Assembly: GCA_902595845.1 (NCBI GenBank)
Contig: CACJRN010000002.1
Location: 1 to 64,000 of the forward strand
Reading direction: 5' to 3'
DNA from: an uncultured Gammaproteobacteria bacterium
GTDB lineage: Bacteria; Pseudomonadota; Gammaproteobacteria; Steroidobacterales; UBA11654
DNA: 64,000 nucleotides
Below are positions 26,976 to 34,930 of this stretch, in pieces. The notes beneath the pieces are model-generated. The model saw only the letters and a program-made list of their open reading frames with translations, was not told the origin of the DNA and searched no databases. Each line of letters starts with the position of its first letter. The stretch's first letter is position 1. A program made the position numbers and the translations under genes.

Positions 26976-29411
26976 ATGAGAATTATTTTCTCTATTCTTT
27001 TTTTCGCTTTCTTAGGCTTTTCAGAAATCAATTCTGCAACTGAGCCCACAGAAGAGAGAGTTGTTCATTTGATTGAATCTATGTCAGTTGAAGAAAAAGT
27101 AGCCCAAATGTTTATGGTAGAGATTGGTTCAATCACACCAGAGGAAGTTGAAAAATTCAAAATTGGAGCAATTTTAAATGGAGGAGGAAGTTTTCCCTAT
27201 AAGAAGAAAGATCATATAGTTGAAGACTGGGTTAAGCTCGCCGATGAATACTTTCTGGCTTCAATTAAGAATAGAGACAAAGCTAGGATACCAATCATTT
27301 GGGGCACAGATGCGGTTCATGGGCATAACAATCTCAAAGGCGCGACCCTTTTTCCTCACAACATTGGTCTTGGCGCGACTCGCAATCCTGAATTAATCAA
27401 AGAAATAGGAAAAATCACTGCGAAACAGGTACTACTCACTGGATTGGATTTGACCTTTGCACCGGCATTGTCTGTTCCCAGAGATGATCGCTGGGGTAGA
27501 ACTTATGAAGGTTTTTCTGAAGATCCAGAATGGGTCTCCATAATGGGTAACGCCATGATGGAAGGGATTCAAGGAGAGGATCAGAATTTACTAGGTGAGG
27601 ATCATATTCTTGCAACAGTAAAGCATTTCATTGGTGATGGCGGTACATCCAGAGGAGTGGATAAGGGAAATGCCATTATGGATGAGGAGACTCTATTAAG
27701 AATTCATGGCTCGGCATATATTGAGGCGATCAAAAATGATGCACAGGTTGTCATGGCTTCATTTAATTCATGGAATGGGGTCAAGTTGCATGGACAAAAG
27801 TATTTATTAACAGACGTCCTTAAAGAAAATATGGGATTTGATGGATTTGTTGTTGGAGATTATAACGGACACATGGAAGTACAAGGATGTTCTGTCAGCA
27901 GCTGTCCCCAATCCATTAATGCAGGTGTTGATATGTTCATGGTTACAGAAGCATGGCAAGACCTTTATTACAATACCATCAGTCAAGTTCAAACTGGTGA
28001 AATTTCTATGGACAGAATCGATGATGCTGTCAGAAGAATACTCAGAGTCAAAGCCAGAGCGGGAATACTCGATGCCGAGAAACCAAGCAAGAGAAAGCAT
28101 GCCTTACAATCAGATATATTGGGAGCAGATGAGCATCGCTCTATATCAAGGCAAGCTGTAAGAGAGTCACTCGTTCTTTTGAAAAATAATCAATCAGTGC
28201 TTCCCATCGATCGATCATCCAATGTTCTGGTACTTGGTCAAGCAGCAAAAGAAATCAAATATCAAACAGGTGGATGGTCAATGACATGGCAAGGCAATGA
28301 AAATGAAAACTCTGATTTTCCTGGATCCACAACAATCTTAGCTGCCATTGAAAATGAATTCGAAGATTCTCAAGGATCAGTCACATTCTCTGAGAATCTT
28401 GAGTATGGAGACCTCAAACCTGATGTTGCAATTTTGGTGATTGCAGAGGATCCATATGCAGAGTATCAAGGCACACTTCAGGACTTAGTGTATAACTCAA
28501 GCGAGAACCACCTGGACTGGCTTGTAGCTTTAAAGGAAGATGAAATACCTGTAGTCACAATTTTTCTCTCTGGGCGACCTCTCTGGATGAATAGAGAAAT
28601 TAACCTATCAGACGCTTTTGTTGCAGCATGGTTACCAGGTACTGAGGGAGGCGGGGTTTCAGATATGATTATAGAAAATGAATATGACTTCGTAGGAAGT
28701 CTAACATTTTCATGGCCAAAGAGGTCAGATCAAGCAACACTGAACTATGATGATGAAATCTATGATCCACTCTTCCCAGTCGGTTATGGTCTCACTTACA
28801 AAGATGATATTACAATTGATCAGTTAGAGGAGAGTATCAACCTCGCAGAGGAGAGCGATTTCAATGCTCCTATACTTAATGGATGGCCACGTAATGCATT
28901 CCAAGTAATTTTAGGTAATACAGATGAAACCTTAGAAATGAAATCTAAGTTTGTAGCTACAACTGATGAGTCTGTATCAGCGGAAATGATCAATCGATTT
29001 GTGCAAGAAGACGCCTATCGAATTCTGTTTTCTGGAAATGACGATTCATTCTGGAAAGTTAGCTCCACAAAACCAATGAACTGGTCTGAAGAAGCAAGTC
29101 AATCAGGTGTTTTGACAATGAACATCAGAATTCTTCAGGCAGATATGATTGATCCATTAATTGTTTCAACCTTGTGTGGAGAAGGGTGTGGCTCATCTTT
29201 TGAAATCGAAGGGTCCATGAATAAAAACCAGTGGATGAATATAGGAGTTGATATCACATGTATGGGTCAAAATGGACTCCAATTGAACAATATCAATGAA
29301 CCAGTTCAGATCAAATCAAATGGAAAATGGGAGTTTGAAATCGGAGAAATAAAACTGATTGGTGGAACAGGGGGAACGTCAATAATGATTTGCCCTAATA
29401 ACAAGAATTAA
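26976..29411 (+). CDS. Glycoside hydrolase family 3 beta-glucosidase/exo-glucanase
   Basis: The 811-residue enzyme hydrolyses terminal beta-linked glucose. It has a signal peptide (IIFSILFFAFLGFSEINS), then the GH3 TIM barrel with PIIWGTDAVHGHNN, ATVKHFIGDGGTSRGVDKGN and GFVVGDYNGH, where the Asp is the expected nucleophile. The alpha/beta sandwich domain (LVLLKNNQSVLPI) follows, and a C-terminal extension of about 170 residues resembles the ExoP-type accessory domain of marine exo-beta-glucosidases. The track start at 26925 lies in the intercistronic hairpin; ATG 26976 restores a clean signal peptide. Laminarin- or cellodextrin-derived oligosaccharides are plausible substrates, by inference. 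Confidence 0.94.
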   Translation: MRIIFSILFFAFLGFSEINSATEPTEERVVHLIESMSVEEKVAQMFMVEIGSITPEEVEKFKIGAILNGGGSFPYKKKDHIVEDWVKLADEYFLASIKNRDKARIPIIWGTDAVHGHNNLKGATLFPHNIGLGATRNPELIKEIGKITAKQVLLTGLDLTFAPALSVPRDDRWGRTYEGFSEDPEWVSIMGNAMMEGIQGEDQNLLGEDHILATVKHFIGDGGTSRGVDKGNAIMDEETLLRIHGSAYIEAIKNDAQVVMASFNSWNGVKLHGQKYLLTDVLKENMGFDGFVVGDYNGHMEVQGCSVSSCPQSINAGVDMFMVTEAWQDLYYNTISQVQTGEISMDRIDDAVRRILRVKARAGILDAEKPSKRKHALQSDILGADEHRSISRQAVRESLVLLKNNQSVLPIDRSSNVLVLGQAAKEIKYQTGGWSMTWQGNENENSDFPGSTTILAAIENEFEDSQGSVTFSENLEYGDLKPDVAILVIAEDPYAEYQGTLQDLVYNSSENHLDWLVALKEDEIPVVTIFLSGRPLWMNREINLSDAFVAAWLPGTEGGGVSDMIIENEYDFVGSLTFSWPKRSDQATLNYDDEIYDPLFPVGYGLTYKDDITIDQLEESINLAEESDFNAPILNGWPRNAFQVILGNTDETLEMKSKFVATTDESVSAEMINRFVQEDAYRILFSGNDDSFWKVSSTKPMNWSEEASQSGVLTMNIRILQADMIDPLIVSTLCGEGCGSSFEIEGSMNKNQWMNIGVDITCMGQNGLQLNNINEPVQIKSNGKWEFEIGEIKLIGGTGGTSIMICPNNKN

Positions 29412-29422
29412 AGAGAAGAGAT

Positions 29423-30991
29423 ATGAAATTCACAACATTAGATATAGCCATAGTGATTGCATACTGTATAGGCATTATTTTTATTGCGACATGGGTCTCG
29501 AGGGAAAAAAGCAATCGAAAGAAAACCACAGAAGATTATTTCTTAGCAAGCAGATCTCTTCCATGGTGGGCCATTGGAGCGTCGCTTATTGCTGCAAATA
29601 TTTCAGCTGAGCAGATCATCGCTATGTCGGGAGACGGTTATGTCATTGGTCTTGCTATTGCAACATATGAGTGGACTGCAGCAATAGCATTAATCGTAAT
29701 GGCTAAATATTTCTTGCCAATATTTTTGAGAGAGAAGATCTATACAATGCCACAGTTTTTAGAGAAACGTTTTGACTCCAGAGTTAAAGTTGTGCTCGCT
29801 ATTTTTTGGTTGGCTGTCTATGTTTTTGTTAACTTAACTTCAATCTTGTATTTGGGTGCAACAGCACTAAATGCTCTGGCTGAAATAGATATGTTCTATG
29901 GCATGCTTTTTCTTGCTTCCCTTTCAGTAGCATATTCTCTGTATGGAGGATTAAAAGCCGTTGCATTCACTGACATCATTCAAGTTGTCTTATTGGTTTT
30001 TGGTGGCCTGGCTGTCAGTTACATTGCTCTAAATGAAATCTCTGGTGGGACAGGAGTAGTTTCAGGCTTCGTTACACTATGGAATGAGATACCTGATAAG
30101 TTCGATATGATTTTTCAAGAGGGACACCCATTCTATGACAAGCTACCAGGATTATCAGTTCTCATAGGTGGTTTATGGATTGCTCATTTTGGATACTGGG
30201 GCTTTAATCAATATATTACCCAAAGAGCATTTGCTGCGAAAAGTTTAGATGAAGCTCAGAAGGGAATTATATTTGCAGCATTCCTTAAACTTCTGATGCC
30301 AGCAGTTGTGGTTCTACCCGGACTTGCAGCTGTGATGCTCAGGCCAGATATCGAAAATTCAGCCTCAGTCTATCCAGCAATGATGGAGTTATTGCCTGCA
30401 GGATTGTTTGGACTTACTGTGGCTGCATTGATTGCTGCAATTGTTTCTTCATTAAGCTCAATGATCAATAGTATTAGCACGATATTTACAATGGATATCT
30501 ACAAAAGCTTAAAGTCTGGAACTGATGAGAATGATCACGCATTGGTGAATATTGGGAGAATCACAAGTTTAACAGCACTTATCATTGCCGTTATTGTTTC
30601 AAGACCACTGCTTGAGAGTTTTGACTCAGCATTTCAGTTTATTCAGGAGTTTACACTCTTCTTTACTCCAGGAATTGTTGTTATTTTTCTACTGGCACTT
30701 TTCTCTAAAAAAGCGACCACTCTCTCAGTTCTTTTTGCAGCAATAATGTCACTCGTCTTATCACTCTTTATCTGGTATTTCTATCCATCAATACCTTTTA
30801 TCGATCGTGCTGGAATAGTCTTTATATCCTCAGGATTAATGGCATACATCATCGCTTATCTTCAAGGATATAAGGATAATGAGAGAGCGACTAATTTGAG
30901 TGATATTTCTTTTTCTACATCCTCATTTTTCAATGTTTCCTCATTGGTCATAATAATTATTTTAGGAATTTTCTATGCAACATGGTGGTAG
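29423..30991 (+). CDS. Sodium:solute symporter family (SGLT-like) sugar transporter
   Basis: This 522-residue inner-membrane symporter has about 14 hydrophobic segments. Conserved SSS features include the early FLASRSLPWWAIGASLIAANIS region, YGGLKAVAFTDIIQ and the helix GLTVAALIAAIVSSLSSMINS. Its place between a GH3 glucosidase and glucokinase argues for glucose import, completing the chain from oligosaccharide to glucose-6-phosphate. An AAGAGAAGAG ribosome-binding site precedes the ATG. Its last 17 bases overlap the glk start, so the two genes are translationally linked. Confidence 0.92.
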   Translation: MKFTTLDIAIVIAYCIGIIFIATWVSREKSNRKKTTEDYFLASRSLPWWAIGASLIAANISAEQIIAMSGDGYVIGLAIATYEWTAAIALIVMAKYFLPIFLREKIYTMPQFLEKRFDSRVKVVLAIFWLAVYVFVNLTSILYLGATALNALAEIDMFYGMLFLASLSVAYSLYGGLKAVAFTDIIQVVLLVFGGLAVSYIALNEISGGTGVVSGFVTLWNEIPDKFDMIFQEGHPFYDKLPGLSVLIGGLWIAHFGYWGFNQYITQRAFAAKSLDEAQKGIIFAAFLKLLMPAVVVLPGLAAVMLRPDIENSASVYPAMMELLPAGLFGLTVAALIAAIVSSLSSMINSISTIFTMDIYKSLKSGTDENDHALVNIGRITSLTALIIAVIVSRPLLESFDSAFQFIQEFTLFFTPGIVVIFLLALFSKKATTLSVLFAAIMSLVLSLFIWYFYPSIPFIDRAGIVFISSGLMAYIIAYLQGYKDNERATNLSDISFSTSSFFNVSSLVIIIILGIFYATWW

Positions 30992-31922
30992 AAAAATTCT
31001 AGTCATTGATCTTGGGGGAACCAACCTCAGGGCAGCATTTGGCAATCCTGAGGATAATGAATTGAGCGATGTGCAGAAAATCAAGTTAGACTGCATAAAT
31101 GAGTTCTATAAGATTTTGGGTGAGCTCATTGATAGGTATCCTAATACAAAAGATTTGGTTGTTTCTGTCGCTGGACCAAAAAATGGTGACTCAATTACAA
31201 TGACCAATAGAAACTGGAAGATTGTTTCTTCTGAAGTAAAGGTAAAGTTTGGATTAAGTAGTTGTCACTTGCTCAATGATTGGGAAGCGATTGCATACTC
31301 ACTATCAAGCCTTAAAGAGAATGATCTTCGCGTACTCAAGAGTGGCCCCTATGTTGGTCTAAATGATGTACCTAAATTTGTCATCGGACCAGGAACAGGT
31401 TTAGGAGCTGCTTTATATTCAAGAATAAATAATATTGAGCATGTTAATCCTACTGAGCTAGGTAATACCAAGTCTTCCGTAAAACATTATCTTAATATTT
31501 TTGGTATTAAAGAATCTTCTGATTTTGAAATATTAGAGGATGTATTATCGGGTCCTGGAATCAGTAGAGTGGCCGAGAATTTCCTAAATGAATCAATATC
31601 AGCTGAAGAAATCTTAAAAAGAGCAACGAACAATGACAGTATTTGCAAGGATCTTATCCAAAAGTATATCCAATGTTTTGCAGTCTTATCATCAGAATCA
31701 GCTCTTTCATATAATTGCCATGGAGGGATATTTCTTGTTGGCTCATTCATGAGAGGCTTAGAGCCTTTTATTAAAGATGAAGTTTTCGCAGATCATTACA
31801 TCGGTGAAAGGAAGCAAATACATGCCGATTTCTTGGATGGAATCCCAGTGTTCTTGGTTAAAAGAGAATCTACACCATTATATGGAAACTTGAATTACTT
31901 CAGATCCACTATAGAATCTTAG
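30975..31922 (+). CDS. glk: Glucokinase
   Basis: The 315-residue Glk-type (PF02685-like, not ROK) kinase phosphorylates glucose imported by the adjacent symporter. Motifs: ATP-binding VIDLGGTNLRAAF, sugar-binding and catalytic segment LLNDWEAIAYS (Asp as base) and adenosine/phosphate motif VIGPGTGLGAALY. ROK cysteine motifs are absent. It starts at ATG 30975 inside the 3' end of the symporter gene; a few residues later MQHGGRKILVIDLGG aligns with normal glucokinase starts. Last gene of the LacI-controlled set. Confidence 0.92.
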   Translation: MQHGGRKILVIDLGGTNLRAAFGNPEDNELSDVQKIKLDCINEFYKILGELIDRYPNTKDLVVSVAGPKNGDSITMTNRNWKIVSSEVKVKFGLSSCHLLNDWEAIAYSLSSLKENDLRVLKSGPYVGLNDVPKFVIGPGTGLGAALYSRINNIEHVNPTELGNTKSSVKHYLNIFGIKESSDFEILEDVLSGPGISRVAENFLNESISAEEILKRATNNDSICKDLIQKYIQCFAVLSSESALSYNCHGGIFLVGSFMRGLEPFIKDEVFADHYIGERKQIHADFLDGIPVFLVKRESTPLYGNLNYFRSTIES

Positions 31923-31950
31923 TCAGAAGATAAAACATAAGGTTAAGAAT

Positions 31951-32385
31951 ATGAAAGAACTTAATATTGAAAAGACCTGTAAGATTCTCGATAACATTAT
32001 GAAATATGAACTAGCAGGTGTTGTCAGATATACACACTCAGCAATGATGGTGAGTGGACCTTATCGCATTCCGATTGTTGAGTTCCTCCAAGCTCAAGCG
32101 AATGAGTCACTTCTGCATGCTCAGGAAGCTGGAGAATTATTGAGTGGCTTAGAGGGGCATCCCAGTCAGAAAATAGCTGACATCGAGGAAACACATCAAC
32201 ATTCTATAAAGGATATCCTTCAAGAAAGTCTAGATCATGAGTTACATGCTTTGAGTTTATATAATGAGCTCCTAAAAGAAGTAGAGAATAAATCAGTCTT
32301 CTTAGAGGAGTTTGCTAGAACCAAGATCGGTGAAGAAGAGCAGCATTCATTGGAGCTTAAAAAGATGTTAAAGGACTACTCATAA
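31951..32385 (+). CDS. Ferritin-like/bacterioferritin-type diiron protein
   Basis: The 144-residue four-helix-bundle protein has plausible diiron ligands in the classic spacing: Glu in MKYELAGVVRY, E..H in NESLLHAQEAGE, Glu in LDHELHALSLYN and E..H in IGEEEQHSLEL. This is the bacterioferritin/ferritin-like pattern for iron oxidation and storage, although it is slightly shorter than classical Bfr (about 155) and a heme-ligating Met is not certain. It has its own ribosome-binding site (AAGGTTAAGA) and follows glk by 28 bases; being last before a terminator, it may ride on the sugar operon. Confidence 0.8.
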   Translation: MKELNIEKTCKILDNIMKYELAGVVRYTHSAMMVSGPYRIPIVEFLQAQANESLLHAQEAGELLSGLEGHPSQKIADIEETHQHSIKDILQESLDHELHALSLYNELLKEVENKSVFLEEFARTKIGEEEQHSLELKKMLKDYS

Positions 32386-32394
32386 TTTAACTAA

Positions 32395-32511
32395 TTAATC
32401 TTTTGTAGATCTTTTATTTAAGAAATTTACAAAACTAAAAATTGGTTTAAAAGCCCAGAAGAACAAGAAACCGCCTCTTTCCATCAATTCCAGTAATTTA
32501 TTGTATTTCAT
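32395..32511 (-). CDS. Possible 38-residue small protein (weak)
   Basis: An ATG-initiated ORF too short for the track encodes 38 residues (MKYNKLLELMERGGFLFFWA...), with a hydrophobic aromatic core and a basic C-terminus (NKRSTKD). No Shine-Dalgarno sequence is visible, and a bidirectional terminator lies just upstream, so it would need read-through from the TonB receptor gene. Its composition resembles a short membrane-associated peptide, but chance is a real alternative. Confidence 0.2.
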   Translation of the reverse strand: MKYNKLLELMERGGFLFFWAFKPIFSFVNFLNKRSTKD

Positions 32512-32521
32512 TATGACTATA

Positions 32522-32552
32522 AAAAAGACCGGCTCAACGAGCCGGTCTTTTT
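32522..32552. terminator. Bidirectional intrinsic terminator
   Basis: AAAAAGACCGGCTC (32522-32535) and GAGCCGGTCTTTTT (32539-32552) form a perfect 14-bp stem with a 3-base loop, with A- and T-tracts on either side. It serves the rightward ferritin-like transcript and the leftward TonB receptor gene. Confidence 0.92.
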
Positions 32553-32565
32553 ATCATTTATTCAT

Positions 32566-34761
32566 TTAAAAGTTATATTTGTAAGATACTCTCCATAGTC
32601 TAGGCAGATCTTGGAATTGAGTAATAAAGCCAAGTGCAACAAAATCCAATGTAGAATGGATTGCCTCTTTATCTGAGCAATTTGTACATCCAGCCATTAC
32701 TCTCCAATTGCCATCATTTGGTACATATGTGAAAGTAAGATCAATTTTGCTGACAGCAGGCCTTAGACCAGCTGGAGTATTATTTTGATTATTAAAATAC
32801 TCATCTTCACGATTTAAAACACCTGTGAAGTTTAGTTCACCATTTTCTAGCAGAGTGTCATAAATAACTCCGAGTCTGTATGAAAAGTCTGGAGTCCTTT
32901 TTAGGTCCTTATCAGCAATACCTTCAGCTCCTGGTCGAAGTTCTGTATAACCACCATCAAGAGTTGCAAAGTTTGCAAACAAGGTTAAGTTATCACTAGC
33001 AGCATAGAGTAGCTCTCCTTCAAAACCATCAACTTCAGCATCAGCTTTATTGGAATAAACAAACGCCCCAGTTACTTGATCAATAGCAGTGATTTGTAGA
33101 TCTGTATAATCTGCATTGAAATAAGTGATATTCAATCGAAGAGCATCATCCATCCATTGACTCTTCATACCAAATTCAACGTTGTCTACATATTCAGGTC
33201 TTAGGTCAACAAAATCTGAAGCTGCAGTTACCCTAGATGCCCAGCCACCGCCTTTGAAGCTATCACCTACACTGGCATAGAACATCATATTGTCATTGGG
33301 TTGGTAATCAACAACAATTCGACTAGTAAACTCATTTACATCGATTGATGTAAGTGTTCCAAGTGCCTCAACTGTTGCGTTATCAAATGGAGCACCAATT
33401 GCAGCTGTGGATAGCCAACCACTTCTATCCATGAAATTTTCTTTTGTTCTGGCTGTCCAAGGCACACCATTGAGGTCAATAAATTGTTCTACATCAACTG
33501 ATCTGTCATCATCTGTGTATCGACCACCAATTGTTAGACCCCATCCATTTCCAAGATCAAAGTCAAAATCAGCATAAATTGCAGTCGCGTCTGTGGTATT
33601 TGTCAAATCTCGCATGAATGTTCCAGCAACAGCACCACCGAATAGGAACAATGCGTCACCAAAGAGTACATGACTCTTTTCATAATAATGGGATACCCCA
33701 GCTGCCCATTGAACATTGCCACCTGATCCAGTGAAGTTCATCTCATAACTTTTTTGTTCATGATCACTTAGATTAGGAATTGAATATGCTGGAACCACTT
33801 GATCAGAATAATCGTTATTAAAACTATGAGTTAAGTCATGGTCAGAGAGAATAATTTCCATTTGTGTGTCATTCTTCAGATCAACCGTTGCCTTCATACT
33901 GTAAGCAGTAAAATCTGTTTCTGCCCAAGTATTCTCAAGACCACTTTCTACTTTATAAATGTCATCACCACAACAAGCACTCAATTTATTCGCACCGACA
34001 ATACCGCCGGTGTTGTCTTCTGTTTGCTCTACTGTAAATAGTATTTCTGTACGATCACTTGGAACAAATAAGAATTGAGCTCTTGCACCAGTAGCATCTC
34101 TTTTCCATTGGTCTCTATTTAAGGTAACATTTTCGAGAAAACCTTCGCCCTGATCAATTGTAAATGCGGTAAGTTTTGCAAAAAGATTGTCTGTAATAGG
34201 GAAATTGAACTTAGCTGATGCCTCAAATGTTTCAAATTCACCATATGCTAAATCTACCCAACCTTCTGTTTCTTCAGTAGGTTTTTGAGTGATGATCCGA
34301 ACAGCTCCACCTGTGGTGTTTCTTCCATAAAGAGTTCCTTGAGGTCCTTTTAAGACTTCAACACTTTCTAGATCATAGAGCCTTGAATTATTGGCAATTT
34401 GTCTTGACATAAAAACACCATCGACAAAAGTCCCAACTGCCGGATCCATTGTTGAAACCGACTCGTCTTGCCCGATACCTCTGATAAAGTAAGCAGCTGC
34501 CTGCGGTAAGCCGACATTGTTTACGCCTGTCATACCTGGTATGTTTTTCACAAGATCGATTGTATTGCTAATGTTCAGTCTTTCAATTTCATCACCTGAA
34601 AACGCGACGATTGAAATAGGGACCTCTTGTAAAGATTCACTCCTTTTCTGAGCTGTTACTACAATTTCTTCTAATTCTGCTGAAATAGAAGTCATTGATG
34701 TAGCCAGAAAAGGCACTACTAGAATGCTTTTGCATATTATATTTAGAGCTTTTGAGTACAT
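32566..34761 (-). CDS. TonB-dependent receptor
   Basis: The 731-residue outer-membrane receptor has a signal peptide (IICKSILVVPFLATSMTSISA), TonB box and plug start LEEIVVTAQKRSESLQEVPIS, plug motifs AYFIRGIGQDES, VEVLKGPQGTLYGRNTTGGAV, and a C-terminal barrel strand ending WRVSYKYNF. It belongs to the large iron/siderophore-or-unknown group common in marine bacteria; the sequence does not fix the substrate. A CACCGGDDI-like stretch in an extracellular region (SACCGDDI) contains adjacent cysteines. It is divergent from the 778-residue unknown gene across a 169-base AT-rich gap, suggesting shared control. Confidence 0.92.
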   Translation of the reverse strand: MYSKALNIICKSILVVPFLATSMTSISAELEEIVVTAQKRSESLQEVPISIVAFSGDEIERLNISNTIDLVKNIPGMTGVNNVGLPQAAAYFIRGIGQDESVSTMDPAVGTFVDGVFMSRQIANNSRLYDLESVEVLKGPQGTLYGRNTTGGAVRIITQKPTEETEGWVDLAYGEFETFEASAKFNFPITDNLFAKLTAFTIDQGEGFLENVTLNRDQWKRDATGARAQFLFVPSDRTEILFTVEQTEDNTGGIVGANKLSACCGDDIYKVESGLENTWAETDFTAYSMKATVDLKNDTQMEIILSDHDLTHSFNNDYSDQVVPAYSIPNLSDHEQKSYEMNFTGSGGNVQWAAGVSHYYEKSHVLFGDALFLFGGAVAGTFMRDLTNTTDATAIYADFDFDLGNGWGLTIGGRYTDDDRSVDVEQFIDLNGVPWTARTKENFMDRSGWLSTAAIGAPFDNATVEALGTLTSIDVNEFTSRIVVDYQPNDNMMFYASVGDSFKGGGWASRVTAASDFVDLRPEYVDNVEFGMKSQWMDDALRLNITYFNADYTDLQITAIDQVTGAFVYSNKADAEVDGFEGELLYAASDNLTLFANFATLDGGYTELRPGAEGIADKDLKRTPDFSYRLGVIYDTLLENGELNFTGVLNREDEYFNNQNNTPAGLRPAVSKIDLTFTYVPNDGNWRVMAGCTNCSDKEAIHSTLDFVALGFITQFQDLPRLWRVSYKYNF

Positions 34762-34930
34762 TTAAGTTTCCTTTTAATAAAGTGTTTGAGAATTAGACTA
34801 ACAAATAATTAACGATCTACAAATCAATAAAATGTATAAATTTGTATTATCTTATAATTAAGATCTTGAAATCTAGCTGCCTTTGATTAAAGGTTAGATG
34901 TATTCAATAGATAAGTAGGGGGGTGAATAA

